From assembly GCF_001466305.1 (NCBI RefSeq), contig NZ_JWID01000003.1, positions 2,186-66,185 on the forward strand: DNA of 64,000 bases, read 5' to 3'. Of the stretch, positions 45,842 to 55,399 are shown piece by piece. The notes under the pieces were generated by a model, which made no database searches, was not told the DNA's origin, and saw only the letters and a program-made list of their open reading frames with translations. The position numbers and the translations under genes were made by a program. The DNA is from Defluviitalea phaphyphila. Its GTDB lineage: Bacteria > Bacillota > Clostridia > Lachnospirales > Defluviitaleaceae. Each line of letters starts with the position of its first letter. Positions within the stretch are counted from its first letter, which is position 1.

Positions 45842-46996
45842 TTGGCGCAAAAAGATTATTACGAAATATTAGGAATAGATAGAAATGCCACTGATGCTGA
45901 TATAAAAAGAGCATATCGTAAGTTAGCCAAAAAATATCATCCAGATATGAATCCTAATAATAAAGAAGCTGAACAGAAATTTAAAGAAATTAGTCAAGCG
46001 TATGAAGTTTTAAGTGACCCACAAAAGAGAGCTAAGTATGATCAATTTGGTCATGCAGCTTTTGAAAATGGAGCAGGTTCTGGAGCAGGTGGATTTAGTG
46101 GATTCGATGGTTTTGGCATGGGAGATATATTTGGAGATATATTTGGAGATATATTTGGCGGAGGTATGGGAAACAGAAGACGAAATGGTCCTATTAAAGG
46201 AGCAGATGTCCGTGCTAATGTTAGTATTTCATTTAAAGAAGCAGCTTTTGGTACAGAAAAGGAAATTAGATTATCTTTATGGGAAAATTGTGAAACTTGC
46301 CATGGTACGGGAACAAAACCAGGAACTCATAAAGAAACTTGTAAACACTGTGGTGGAACAGGAGAAATTAGATATACTCAAAATACATTTTTAGGTACTA
46401 TGACCAGTGTTAGAACTTGTGATGTATGTAAGGGAGAAGGGAAAATTATAAAACATCCTTGCCATACTTGTTCTGGTAAAGGAAAAGTTAGAAAAAACAA
46501 GACAATTAAAGTAAGTATTCCTGCAGGAATTGATAATGGTCAAAGTATAAGAATTCAAGGTAAAGGGGAACCAGGAGAAAAAGGAGGACCTAATGGAGAC
46601 CTTTTTATTACAGTATATATAGAAAAACATCCTATATTCGAAAGAAAGGGAAACGATATATATTGCGAAATTCCTATTACTTTTGTTCAAGCAGCCTTAG
46701 GAGCAGAATTAGTTGTTCCAACATTAGAAGGTAATGTTAAGTATACAATAAAAGAAGGAACACAAACAGGAACTGTATTTCGTTTAAGAGGAAAAGGAAT
46801 TCCTCATCTTAGAAATCCTAAAATAAGAGGAGACCAATATGTTAAAGTAAAAGTAGATGTTCCTACTAAATTAAATGAAAAACAAAGAAAATTACTAGAA
46901 GAATTTGCCAATATAAGTGGAGATGAAGTTTATCAACAAAGAAAAGGGTTTTTTGAAAAAGTTAAAGAAGCTTTTGGAGAAGCATTTGGGAATTAA
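45842..46996 (+). CDS. dnaJ: Chaperone protein DnaJ (Hsp40)
   Basis: 384 residues. J domain with HPD (KYHPDMN, about residue 33), a Gly/Phe-rich linker containing three perfect GDIF repeats, four zinc-finger repeats ([32 protein letters not shown]) and the substrate-binding C-terminus. It stimulates DnaK ATPase and delivers clients. The start is TTG at 45842, because GGAAGG at 45828-45833 precedes it by 8 bases; a GTG at 45833 overlaps that site. Confidence 0.97.
   Translation: MAQKDYYEILGIDRNATDADIKRAYRKLAKKYHPDMNPNNKEAEQKFKEISQAYEVLSDPQKRAKYDQFGHAAFENGAGSGAGGFSGFDGFGMGDIFGDIFGDIFGGGMGNRRRNGPIKGADVRANVSISFKEAAFGTEKEIRLSLWENCETCHGTGTKPGTHKETCKHCGGTGEIRYTQNTFLGTMTSVRTCDVCKGEGKIIKHPCHTCSGKGKVRKNKTIKVSIPAGIDNGQSIRIQGKGEPGEKGGPNGDLFITVYIEKHPIFERKGNDIYCEIPITFVQAALGAELVVPTLEGNVKYTIKEGTQTGTVFRLRGKGIPHLRNPKIRGDQYVKVKVDVPTKLNEKQRKLLEEFANISGDEVYQQRKGFFEKVKEAFGEAFGN
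46121..46156 (+). repeat. Three tandem 12-bp repeats inside dnaJ
   Basis: GGAGATATATTT is repeated three times without mismatch and codes for Gly-Asp-Ile-Phe in the G/F-rich linker. Identity at the DNA level suggests recent slippage expansion. Confidence 0.9.
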
Positions 46997-47016
46997 AAAA
47001 TAAGGAGATGAAATTT

Positions 47017-47967
47017 TTGAAATGGGTTTGTATATCAATAAAAACAAAAACTGAAGCAGTAGAAGCAATATCTTATGGATTAACAGAGATAGGTATTTCT
47101 AGTATAGAAATTAATGATCCTAAAGATATTACTTCTATTATTAAAAATAAACAAAAAACAGATTGGGATTATATAGATGAAGATATTTTAAAAAATAAAG
47201 ATATGGAAGAAGTTTTAATAAAGGCATATATACCAGAAGATAATCCCTATGAAGAAAAAATAATTCAAATTCAAGAAAAACTTAATAATATAAAACAATT
47301 TTTAGATATAGGAAAAGGAACAATAGAAATTGAAAAAATAGATGAAGAAAGATGGGTAAATTCATGGAAAAAATATTATAAGCCTATTAAAATTGGAAAA
47401 AACATTATTATAAAACCAACCTGGGAAGAATATATTCCTAAATGTAAAGATGAAATTATAGTTGAAATGGATCCCGGAATGGCTTTTGGTACAGGAACAC
47501 ATGAAACTACTTCTATGTGTATTGAAGCATTAGAACAATTTATATCTAAAGGAGATATAATTTTTGATATTGGATGTGGAAGTGGAATATTAGGAATTAG
47601 TGCTGCAAAATTAGGAGCTAAAAAAGTTATAGGAGTAGATTTAGACCCTAATGCAGTAAAAGTTGCAAAAAATAATGTAAAATTAAATAAAGTAGATAAT
47701 ATTATGAAAGTTTATGAAGGAAATTTATTAGATGTGATTACAGAAAAAGCAAATATTGTTGTAGCAAATATTATTGCAGATATAATAATTGAAATTTCTA
47801 AAAATGTTTTTAAATTTTTAAAACCTAAAGGATTCTTTATTTCTTCAGGAATTATAAAATCTAGACTTTCTGAAGTAAAAGAAACAATTATTAATAATAA
47901 TTTTGATATTATTAATATATATGAAAAAGGAGAATGGTGTGCAATAATAGCCCAGATGAAAGAGTGA
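47017..47967 (+). CDS. prmA: Ribosomal protein L11 methyltransferase
   Basis: 316 residues. The N-terminal domain (WVCISIKTKTEAVEAISYGL) binds L11, and the C-terminal class I methyltransferase has EMDPGMAFGTGTHETT, FDIGCGSGILGISAAKLGA and NIIADIIIE. It trimethylates ribosomal protein L11. AAGGAG at 47002-47007 abuts an ATG at 47008, too close to use, so TTG at 47017 is the likely start and matches the usual N-terminus. rsmE follows 4 bases after the stop. Confidence 0.95.
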   Translation: MKWVCISIKTKTEAVEAISYGLTEIGISSIEINDPKDITSIIKNKQKTDWDYIDEDILKNKDMEEVLIKAYIPEDNPYEEKIIQIQEKLNNIKQFLDIGKGTIEIEKIDEERWVNSWKKYYKPIKIGKNIIIKPTWEEYIPKCKDEIIVEMDPGMAFGTGTHETTSMCIEALEQFISKGDIIFDIGCGSGILGISAAKLGAKKVIGVDLDPNAVKVAKNNVKLNKVDNIMKVYEGNLLDVITEKANIVVANIIADIIIEISKNVFKFLKPKGFFISSGIIKSRLSEVKETIINNNFDIINIYEKGEWCAIIAQMKE

Positions 47968-47971
47968 TAAT

Positions 47972-48709
47972 ATGCATAGGTTTTTTGTAGAACCTACTCA
48001 AATAAAAAATAATAATATAAGTATTTATGGAGAAGATGTAAAACATATATCAAAAGTATTAAGATTAAAAAATAATGATAAAATAATAATTTGTAATGGA
48101 CAAGGAACGGATTATGAGTGTATAATAAAAAATATTAATAAAGAAGAAATTGTTACAGAAATAATTTCTTCTCGTTCTTCTTCTGGAGAACCAAAAGTAA
48201 AAATAACTTTATTTCAAGGAGTTACTAAATCAGACAAAATGAATATAGTTATTCAAAAATGTGTTGAGATGGGGATTTATAAAATAGTTCCTGTCATTAC
48301 TGATAGAACAATTGTAAAAATAGAAAATGAGAAAAAGGAAAAATCTAAATTATTACGATGGCAAAAAATTTCAGAAGCAGCAGCAAAACAAAGTCAAAGA
48401 GGAATTATTCCAAATATAACAGAAATTATTACTTTTTCTGAAGCTATAAAAGAAGCGAAAAAAATAGATTTTAAAGTAATAGCATATGAAAAAGAAAAAA
48501 TAAATCATTTAAAAGATATATTTAAAAAGTTTGAGGGAAGAGATATTGCTATATTTATAGGACCTGAAGGAGGATTTACAGAAGAAGAAATATCTCTTGC
48601 AAAAGAAAATAATATTATCCCTATTACATTAGGAAAAAGAATTCTTCGTACTGAAACTGCGGGGTTATTTCTTTTATCAATTATGATGTACGAAATAGGA
48701 GAGGTGTGA
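47972..48709 (+). CDS. rsmE: 16S rRNA (uracil-1498-N3)-methyltransferase
   Basis: 245 residues of the SPOUT class. MHRFFVEPTQI is the conserved start of the PUA-like N-terminus. The trefoil-knot SAM site has IFIGPEGGFTEEEI and LGKRILRTETAGLF. It methylates U1498 of 16S rRNA. It sits in the prmA-rsmE-cheY run with spacings of only a few bases. Confidence 0.96.
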   Translation: MHRFFVEPTQIKNNNISIYGEDVKHISKVLRLKNNDKIIICNGQGTDYECIIKNINKEEIVTEIISSRSSSGEPKVKITLFQGVTKSDKMNIVIQKCVEMGIYKIVPVITDRTIVKIENEKKEKSKLLRWQKISEAAAKQSQRGIIPNITEIITFSEAIKEAKKIDFKVIAYEKEKINHLKDIFKKFEGRDIAIFIGPEGGFTEEEISLAKENNIIPITLGKRILRTETAGLFLLSIMMYEIGEV

Positions 48710-48712
48710 GTT

Positions 48713-49081
48713 ATGTCAAATTTAACATTTTTAGTAGTAGATGATGCAATTTTTATGCGTACTGTTCTTAAAAAAATGCTATCTGAAGAAGGTTTTTCAG
48801 TAGTAGGAGAAGCAGGTAATGGATTAGAAGCAATTGAAATGGCGGCTAAGCTTAAGCCCAATGTTATTACATTAGATATTACAATGCCTGAAATGAATGG
48901 AATAAATGCGATTCCAGAAATTTTAAAAGTAAGTCCTGAATCAAAAATTATTATGTGTTCAGCTTTAGGACAGCAGGCTATGGTAGTAGATGCTATTAAA
49001 AAAGGAGCAAAAGATTTTATTGTAAAACCTTTTGAAAAATCAAGGGTACTCCAAGCAATTAATAATGTAATAAAAAAATAA
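48713..49081 (+). CDS. CheY-type response regulator
   Basis: 122 residues, a single receiver domain. The phosphoacceptor is Asp55 (TLDITMPEMNG), with the acidic pair in VVDDA and the conserved Lys in VKPF near residue 105. The CSALGQQAMVVDAI segment is typical of CheY from Firmicutes and Thermotoga, so it probably acts on the flagellar switch or another CheY target. It begins 3 bases after rsmE, outside any chemotaxis cluster, so it may share translation-linked expression. Confidence 0.9.
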   Translation: MSNLTFLVVDDAIFMRTVLKKMLSEEGFSVVGEAGNGLEAIEMAAKLKPNVITLDITMPEMNGINAIPEILKVSPESKIIMCSALGQQAMVVDAIKKGAKDFIVKPFEKSRVLQAINNVIKK

Positions 49082-49085
49082 TAAG

Positions 49086-49112
49086 CTGGTAGGATATCCT
49101 GCCAGTTTTTTT
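49086..49112 (+). terminator. Intrinsic terminator
   Basis: CTGGTAGG and CCTGCCAG form a stem with one G-U pair and a short ATAT loop, followed by a T7 run. Confidence 0.88.
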
Positions 49113-49151
49113 CTGAAAATAGATTTTAATATTTTGTAAAAAGGTGATAAT

Positions 49152-50306
49152 ATGAAAGAAATATATTTTGATAATGCAGCGACCACAAAGGTTTCTTCTT
49201 CAGTTGTAAAGAAAATGATTGATATATTTGAAAAAGATTATGGTAATCCATCATCTCTTCATATAAAAGGAGTAGAAGCAGAGAAATATATAAAAGAAAC
49301 TACAAAGATACTTTCTTCATTATTAAATGTTTCAGAAGATGAGATATTTTATACTTCTGGGGGAACGGAGTCAAATAATTTATCTATTATTGGAACAGCT
49401 CGTGCTTATCATCGAAGGGGAAAACATATAATTGTATCAAAAATAGAACATCCTTCGGTTTATCGTGTTTTTAAATATTTAGAAGAGGAAGGATTTGAAG
49501 TATCATATGTATCTGTAGATTCTTCAGGATATATTAATGAAGATGAATTAAAACAACTAATAAGACAGGATACAATTTTAGTTAGTATTTTGCATGTAAA
49601 TAACGAAATTGGAACAATACAAAATATTGATAGAATAGGGAAAATAATAAAATCTACAAATAAAAATACAATATTTCATGTAGATGCTGTTCAGTCCTTT
49701 GGGAAAATTAAAATACCAGCAAAAAAATGGAATATTGATTTATTAAGTATTAGTTCTCATAAATTCCATGGTCCTAAAGGAATAGGAGCTCTTTATAAAA
49801 ATAAGGAAATACGATTAAAACCTTTGATTTTTGGAGGTAATCAACAAAAAGGGCTTCGCTCAGGGACTGAAAATGTTCCTGGAATAGCTGGATTAGGAAT
49901 AGCTGCAAAGAATGCATATGATGATTTAGAAAATATAAATAAACATTTATATTCCCTAAAAAATGAACTTTGGAAAGGAATAAAAGAAAATATTAGTGAT
50001 GTTTATATTAATGGGCCAGAGATAAAAAAAGGAGCTCCTCATATTTTAAACATTAGGTTTGATGATATTAGAGGAGAAGTTTTACTTCATGCTTTAGAAG
50101 CTAAAAAAATTTATGTTTCAACTGGTTCTGCGTGTTCTTCAAATCAACCACATCCTAGTGATACTTTAATGGCTATAGGATTAGATAATAAAAAGATACA
50201 AGGCTCTGTAAGATTTAGTTTTTCAAAATACAATACTTTAGAAGAAGTAGAATTATGTGTTCAAGCTTTAAAAGAAATAGTATCTACACTTCGCATGTTT
50301 AAATGA
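49152..50306 (+). CDS. Cysteine desulfurase (NifS/IscS-like, probable ThiI partner)
   Basis: 384 residues. The PLP lysine is Lys204 (SSHKFHGPKG). The active-site Cys328 lies in the mobile loop STGSACSSNQPH. It forms a persulfide from cysteine. The gene is 14 bases upstream of thiI, the same pairing as nifZ-thiI in Bacillus subtilis, where the enzyme supplies sulfur for 4-thiouridine in tRNA. No iscU or other cluster-assembly gene is adjacent, which supports tRNA thiolation. Confidence 0.93.
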   Translation: MKEIYFDNAATTKVSSSVVKKMIDIFEKDYGNPSSLHIKGVEAEKYIKETTKILSSLLNVSEDEIFYTSGGTESNNLSIIGTARAYHRRGKHIIVSKIEHPSVYRVFKYLEEEGFEVSYVSVDSSGYINEDELKQLIRQDTILVSILHVNNEIGTIQNIDRIGKIIKSTNKNTIFHVDAVQSFGKIKIPAKKWNIDLLSISSHKFHGPKGIGALYKNKEIRLKPLIFGGNQQKGLRSGTENVPGIAGLGIAAKNAYDDLENINKHLYSLKNELWKGIKENISDVYINGPEIKKGAPHILNIRFDDIRGEVLLHALEAKKIYVSTGSACSSNQPHPSDTLMAIGLDNKKIQGSVRFSFSKYNTLEEVELCVQALKEIVSTLRMFK

Positions 50307-50320
50307 GGAGGAAATAAAAT

Positions 50321-51496
50321 ATGAAAAATATTTATCTTATAAAATACGGAGAAATTGCAATAAAAGGTAAAAATAGATATTTGTTTGAAAATGCGTTAAT
50401 TACAAATATAAAAAGAAGTATCAAAGAATTAGGGAATTTTCATATTCAAAAAGACCAAGGAAGAATACTTGTAGAACCAGAAGAAAATATAGATTCAGAT
50501 AAAATCATGAATAGATTAACAAAAATATTTGGAGTTGTAGGAGTATGTTTAGGAATAAAAAATGATAATATTAATATGGAAACTATAAAAGAAACAGCAC
50601 TTTCTCATATGAAATCAGTATGTGAAAATAATAAATATACATTTAAGGTAGAAACTAAACGTTCTGACAAAAATTTTCCGCTTAATTCTATGGAAATATC
50701 CAGGGAAGTAGGAGCATATATTTTAAAAAATATGGGTGAACAATTAAAAGTAGATGTTCATAACCCAGAGATAAGATTAAATATTGAACTTAGAAATTCT
50801 ATTTATGTATATTCTAAAGTTGTTCCAGGTCCAGGAGGAATGCCTGTTGGAACTAATGGGAAAGCTATGCTTCTTTTGTCAGGAGGGATAGATAGTCCCG
50901 TAGCTGGATGGATGATTGCAAAAAGAGGAGTGGAAATAGGAGGAATTTATTTTGACAGTCCTCCTTATACTAGTGAAAGAGCTAAACAAAAAGTAATTGA
51001 TTTAGCAAAACAAATTGCAGTTTATACAGGAAAGTTTAAGTTATATATTGTACCATTTACAGATATACAATTAGAAATTTATAAAAAATGTCCTCATCAA
51101 CAGTTAACTATTATAATGAGAAGAATTATGATGAAAATTTCAGAAAAAATTGCTAAAAAAGAAAATGCTCAAGCTTTAGTTACAGGAGAAAGTATAGGAC
51201 AAGTGGCTAGTCAAACAATTCAAAGTTTAACGGTAACTAATGCAGCAGTTAATTTGCCAGTATTTAGACCTCTTATTGGATTTGATAAAGAAGAAATAGT
51301 GACCATGGCTAAAAAAATAAATACTTACGAAACTTCGATTCTTCCATATGAAGATTGTTGTACAATTTTTGTACCTAAACATCCTGAAACAAAACCAAAA
51401 TTAGAATATATTTTAAAGTCTGAAAAAGCATTGGATAACATACAAAATATGATAGAAGAGGCTATTGAAAAATCAGATGGTATTATTATAAAATAA
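50321..51496 (+). CDS. thiI: tRNA 4-thiouridine synthase ThiI
   Basis: 391 residues: a ferredoxin-like domain and THUMP domain (about 1-165), then the PP-loop ATPase with LLLSGGIDSPVAGW (about 187-200). It ends without the C-terminal rhodanese domain of enteric ThiI, as in other Firmicutes, so sulfur is passed directly by the adjacent desulfurase. It adenylates and thiolates U8 of tRNA. AGGAGG precedes the ATG. Confidence 0.95.
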   Translation: MKNIYLIKYGEIAIKGKNRYLFENALITNIKRSIKELGNFHIQKDQGRILVEPEENIDSDKIMNRLTKIFGVVGVCLGIKNDNINMETIKETALSHMKSVCENNKYTFKVETKRSDKNFPLNSMEISREVGAYILKNMGEQLKVDVHNPEIRLNIELRNSIYVYSKVVPGPGGMPVGTNGKAMLLLSGGIDSPVAGWMIAKRGVEIGGIYFDSPPYTSERAKQKVIDLAKQIAVYTGKFKLYIVPFTDIQLEIYKKCPHQQLTIIMRRIMMKISEKIAKKENAQALVTGESIGQVASQTIQSLTVTNAAVNLPVFRPLIGFDKEEIVTMAKKINTYETSILPYEDCCTIFVPKHPETKPKLEYILKSEKALDNIQNMIEEAIEKSDGIIIK

Positions 51497-51498
51497 AG

Positions 51499-51530
51499 TA
51501 ATTAATCCACTCTAAAGAGTGGATTAATTA
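51499..51530. terminator. Bidirectional terminator between thiI and the HPr-like gene
   Basis: A nearly perfect palindrome (TAATTAATCCACTCT, AA, AGAGTGGATTAATTA) separates the convergent genes and overlaps the stop of the minus-strand one. Confidence 0.85.
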
Positions 51531-51761
51531 TTGTTCTATATATTTATTAATTTCAGCAATTACATCTTCAGCGACAGCGTCATTATGAATATCTAATTGT
51601 AGAGGAGAACTTAAATCCAAACTAAAAATACCCATAATAGATTTAGCGTCAACTTTATATCTACCTGAAGATAAATCAAAATCTCCCTCGTATTTTCCAA
51701 TAATGTTAACAAACTTTTTTACTTTCTCAATAGAATTTAAAGAAATTTTAATAGATTTCAT
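51528..51761 (-). CDS. HPr-like protein lacking the active-site histidine
   Basis: 77 residues with the HPr fold; GRYKVDAKSIMGIFSLDLSSPLQLDI matches the Ser46 region and following helix of HPr. The phosphorylatable His15 of the usual GLHARPA motif is absent: Lys occupies that position, so it cannot be a PTS phosphocarrier. The Ser at the NAKSIMG-like motif is kept, which leaves HPr-kinase or partner binding possible. Similar His-less proteins occur in clostridia with unknown role. It is monocistronic, convergent with thiI and divergent from mtaB. Confidence 0.82.
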   Translation of the reverse strand: MKSIKISLNSIEKVKKFVNIIGKYEGDFDLSSGRYKVDAKSIMGIFSLDLSSPLQLDIHNDAVAEDVIAEINKYIEQ

Positions 51762-51798
51762 ATTATTACCTCCTAAAATTTAAACATCACTATTATTA

Positions 51799-51835
51799 TA
51801 CTATTAATAGTAAACTTATAATAATTTTTTGTCAA
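51799..51835 (-). promoter_or_regulatory. Promoter of the HPr-like gene with palindrome over the -10
   Basis: On the minus strand TTGACA (51835-51830) and TACTAT (51812-51807) are 17 bases apart. The -10 is part of a 14-bp palindrome TACTATTAATAGTA (51799-51812), a candidate operator. Confidence 0.6.
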
Positions 51836-51871
51836 TTTGTAAAATAAAATTAATATAAAGGAGAAGAAAAA

Positions 51872-53182
51872 ATGTCAAAAGTAGCTTTCTACACTTTGGG
51901 ATGTAAAGTAAATCAATATGAAACAGAAGCAATGATTGAATTATTTGAAAATGATAATTATGAAGTAGTATCTTTTGATGAATATGCAGATGTATATGTT
52001 ATTAATACTTGTACTGTGACAAATTTAGGAGATAAAAAATCAAGACAAATGATAAGAAGAGCTAAAAAAATTAATCCAGATTCAATAATAGCTGTAGTAG
52101 GATGTTATGTTCAAACAGCTCCTAAAGAAGTTGAAGCAATAGAAGGGGTAAATATTATAATAGGAACAGATAATAGAAGTAGAATTATTGAATTAATTCA
52201 TGAATATGAAAAAAAACATAAAAAAATTAACATAGTAAATGATATAATGAATGTAAAACAATTTGAAGAATTAGGAGTTAATAAATTAGAAGGGAAAACT
52301 CGTGCATATTTAAAAATTCAAGAAGGATGTAATCAATATTGTTCTTATTGTATTATTCCATATGCAAGAGGGCCTATAAGAAGTAGAAAACCTGAAAATA
52401 TAGTAAAAGAAGTAAAAACTTTAGTAGATAATGGATTCAAAGAAATTGTTTTAACAGGCATTCATATTGCTTCTTATGGGAAAGATTTAGATGAAGATAT
52501 TAATTTATTAAAAATAATCAAAATGGTACATACTATAGATGGATTAAAAAGAATTAGGTTAAGTTCCATTGAACCATCTATTATAACGGAAGAATTTGTA
52601 AAAGAAATAAAAATACTTCCCAAAATATGTCCTCATTTTCATTTATCTCTTCAAAGTGGATGTGATGCAACATTAAAAAGGATGAATAGGAAATACAATA
52701 GTACTCAATATAGAAAATCTGTTGAATTATTAAAACAAAACATACCTAATGTAGCTATTACAACGGATATAATTGTAGGTTTTCCCGGAGAAACAGAAGA
52801 AGAGTTTAATCAATCTTATAAATTTGTAAAAGAAATAGGGTTTTCTCAAATTCATGTTTTTAAATATTCTCCAAGAAAAGGCACTCCTGCTGCTAAAATG
52901 TCAAATCAAATTGCTTCTAATATAAAAGATGAAAGAAGTCATAAAATGATTACATTAGGTGAAAAAATGCAAAGAGAATTTTTATTAAAACAACTTGGGA
53001 AAAATTTAGAAGTTTTATTTGAAAATAAAGTAGAAAATAAACAAAATTTTTATGAAGGATATAGTACAAACTACTTAAAAGTATTAGCCTTTTCAGAAGA
53101 AAATATAGAAAATAAAATCTTAAAAGTAAATATCAAAAAATTAGATGAGAATACATTAAAAGGAGATATTAAAAGTTATTAA
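51872..53182 (+). CDS. mtaB: tRNA t6A37 methylthiotransferase MtaB
   Basis: 436 residues. The N-terminal UPF0004 domain has YTLGCKVNQYETEAM and NTCTVTN with its iron-sulfur cysteines. The radical SAM motif is EGCNQYCSYCIIPYARGPIRSR, and a TRAM domain lies at the C-terminus. It adds a methylthio group to t6A at position 37 of tRNAs reading ANN codons. The GCK.NQ.E signature separates MtaB from MiaB. AAAGGAG precedes the ATG. Confidence 0.94.
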   Translation: MSKVAFYTLGCKVNQYETEAMIELFENDNYEVVSFDEYADVYVINTCTVTNLGDKKSRQMIRRAKKINPDSIIAVVGCYVQTAPKEVEAIEGVNIIIGTDNRSRIIELIHEYEKKHKKINIVNDIMNVKQFEELGVNKLEGKTRAYLKIQEGCNQYCSYCIIPYARGPIRSRKPENIVKEVKTLVDNGFKEIVLTGIHIASYGKDLDEDINLLKIIKMVHTIDGLKRIRLSSIEPSIITEEFVKEIKILPKICPHFHLSLQSGCDATLKRMNRKYNSTQYRKSVELLKQNIPNVAITTDIIVGFPGETEEEFNQSYKFVKEIGFSQIHVFKYSPRKGTPAAKMSNQIASNIKDERSHKMITLGEKMQREFLLKQLGKNLEVLFENKVENKQNFYEGYSTNYLKVLAFSEENIENKILKVNIKKLDENTLKGDIKSY

Positions 53183-53293
53183 AGTTATATTTTTAAATAT
53201 AAAATTGCAAGTTATTTTTATTTGCACAAATAATAGTTTTATATTATCATATAATTGTGTAAGTAAATGTATATATTATGGGAGAGTGAAATT

Positions 53294-53548
53294 ATGAAGC
53301 AATTTAATGAAACTGTTCAATTTAATGTAGATAAAGAAAAAGCTAATGAAATAAAAAATATTTTATTTGAAGTTTATGAAGCTTTAAAAGAAAAGGGATA
53401 TAATCCTATTAATCAAATGGTTGGATATATTTTATCAGGAGACCCTACTTATATAACAAGTTATAATAATGCAAGAAGCAAAATTCATAAATTAGAAAGA
53501 GATGAAATTTTAGAAGAGTTAGTTAAAAATTATTTAGAGAAAAAATAA
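53294..53548 (+). CDS. ireB: IreB family regulatory phosphoprotein
   Basis: 84 residues (UPF0297/YrzL family). [47 protein letters not shown] is the family core. In Enterococcus, IreB is a substrate of the Ser/Thr kinase IreK and negatively regulates cephalosporin resistance. The frame is open from 53267, but GGAGAGTG at 53281 fits the ATG at 53294. The gene begins the ireB-X-ruvX-DUF1292 run; in relatives ireB, ruvX and DUF1292 are usually adjacent. Confidence 0.92.
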   Translation: MKQFNETVQFNVDKEKANEIKNILFEVYEALKEKGYNPINQMVGYILSGDPTYITSYNNARSKIHKLERDEILEELVKNYLEKK

Positions 53549-53562
53549 GGAGTTTTTCTTTA

Positions 53563-55398
53563 ATGTATAAGTATAAAAAATTAATATTTAATTTTTTATT
53601 TTTTTTAATATTTTTTATATATCCAGTTAAGGCATATGGTACAGAAAATAAAATAATTTTATTGATTTCCTCAGAAAGCTCTTGGGATAAATGGCTAGAT
53701 TCTTCATTTATATCACATCTAATTCCGCAAAGTGCAGTAGGAACTATGAGTATACGAACTAATCATAAAAATAAAGAAATCGAATTTTATGGTACTATAG
53801 CAACAGGGAAGAAATGGAATTATTATGAAATAAATAATATGGGGGCTGTAGAAAAAGGAGTAGGGGATTTAGTTACTCTATCAAATTTTTCTACAGCTTT
53901 TTTTTCTAAAAATGAAAATTTAAAAAAAATAATAGAAAATTCTTTAGGAGAAACAAGTTACACAACAAATAATTTTACAAAATTATATTCTAAAAAGAAT
54001 ATAGACATTTTAGATAATTCGGATTTAATATTAATTGAAATGGATTTATATAATACAAAAGAAAATTTAGATTTTTTAATTAATTATATTAAAGAAAATA
54101 ATGTAATTTTATATGTTTTTTCTCCATATGATAAAGGTAATACTTCAACTTTAACACCTTTTTTATTCTATAATGGTAAAAATCCTGAGCACGGATTAAT
54201 TAGTTCGTATACTACTAGAAGAAAAGGGATTATAACAAATATTGATATTGCTCCTACTATCCTTAAACAATTAGGTTTATCTAATAATAATATGATCAGC
54301 CAAGGAATAAAAGTTTATCCTAATAAAAACTCATTTTTTTTAATGATGAAACAATTAGATAAAATAAAATATATAAATTATTTCAGACCTTTAATGATAA
54401 AAATATACATTATATTATTAATTAGTTTTTTAATTATATTTTTAATAATATATAAAATAAATAATAATTTGATAACTAAAATATTTAATGCTACTTTATT
54501 ATCTGTTTTATGGGTGCCTATAATATTCATGATAAATTTTAATATAAAATTAAATCCTGTATATATTTTTTTAACTGCTTTAATAATTTTAACATGTGCT
54601 ATATTAATTATTAATTATTTTTATTCATATAAAATTATTCTTTTAATTACATCAGGTTCTATATTGATAATATTAATATTGGATACCATAGCAAAAAGTG
54701 TATTACAACAAAATTCTTTTTTAGGCTATGATCCTATGATCGGAGCAAGATTTTATGGAATAGGCAATGAATATGCTGGAGTTATTATAGGTAATCTTTA
54801 TTTGTTTTTATATTGTATTTATGATTGGACATACTTTAAAAAAATTGCTTTATTATTTCAAACAATTGTACTTTTTATATTTAGTATGCCATTTTGGGGA
54901 GCTAATGTTGGAGGAACGATTTCTCTACTATTAGGAATGAGTGTATTTATATTTAAATATTATAAGCATAAATATAATAAAGTGATATATATCTTTCTAG
55001 CTTTAACGATATTTGGTTTATTTTGGATATCAATAGATTATTTTTTTGTAAAAGAAAAATCTCATTTTGCTCAAACATTATATCAATCTATTAATGGAAA
55101 TTTTCAAGTATTAATAGAAATTTTACAGAGAAAATTTATCATGAATATTCAATTAATTAAATATTCTATGTGGTCAAAATTTTTAATTATTTCCCTCATT
55201 ATACTTGCATTTTATTTTGATATAAATAATAAAATTATAAAAAGTGTTGGTAGTTCTGTTATTGGAGCTATGATAGGAGCTATTATTTTTAATGATTCAG
55301 GAATAGTAATGACTGCAATATGTATGATATATATTGTATTTCCTTATTTATATGTATATAATCATAGTAATAAAGTAATTCAAGAGAGGACGAGTTAA
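53563..55398 (+). CDS. Large membrane protein with extracytoplasmic phosphatase-like domain
   Basis: 611 residues. A signal peptide or anchor (1-26) is followed by a soluble domain (27-270) with features of the alkaline-phosphatase/sulfatase fold, such as [28 protein letters not shown] (about 209-237). About 11 membrane helices follow from residue 278, with [17 protein letters not shown] (near 394), [13 protein letters not shown] and NDSGIVMTA in conserved-looking loops. The domain could act on a cell-envelope polymer precursor. It is inserted between ireB and ruvX with gaps of 14 and 1 bases, so it belongs to that operon. The function is unknown. Confidence 0.75.
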   Translation: MYKYKKLIFNFLFFLIFFIYPVKAYGTENKIILLISSESSWDKWLDSSFISHLIPQSAVGTMSIRTNHKNKEIEFYGTIATGKKWNYYEINNMGAVEKGVGDLVTLSNFSTAFFSKNENLKKIIENSLGETSYTTNNFTKLYSKKNIDILDNSDLILIEMDLYNTKENLDFLINYIKENNVILYVFSPYDKGNTSTLTPFLFYNGKNPEHGLISSYTTRRKGIITNIDIAPTILKQLGLSNNNMISQGIKVYPNKNSFFLMMKQLDKIKYINYFRPLMIKIYIILLISFLIIFLIIYKINNNLITKIFNATLLSVLWVPIIFMINFNIKLNPVYIFLTALIILTCAILIINYFYSYKIILLITSGSILIILILDTIAKSVLQQNSFLGYDPMIGARFYGIGNEYAGVIIGNLYLFLYCIYDWTYFKKIALLFQTIVLFIFSMPFWGANVGGTISLLLGMSVFIFKYYKHKYNKVIYIFLALTIFGLFWISIDYFFVKEKSHFAQTLYQSINGNFQVLIEILQRKFIMNIQLIKYSMWSKFLIISLIILAFYFDINNKIIKSVGSSVIGAMIGAIIFNDSGIVMTAICMIYIVFPYLYVYNHSNKVIQERTS

Positions 55399-55399
55399 C

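Noticed and set aside
46121-46156. CRISPR or satellite repeat
   Set aside because: Three 12-bp units without spacers that encode the dnaJ GDIF linker; simple slippage within a gene.
46014-46394. Second plus-strand frame inside dnaJ
   Set aside because: It overlaps the J-domain linker and zinc fingers in another frame; the repeat region keeps it open by chance.
48505-48861. Minus-strand open frame across rsmE and cheY
   Set aside because: It is a Ser/Pro-rich shadow of two well-conserved plus-strand genes.
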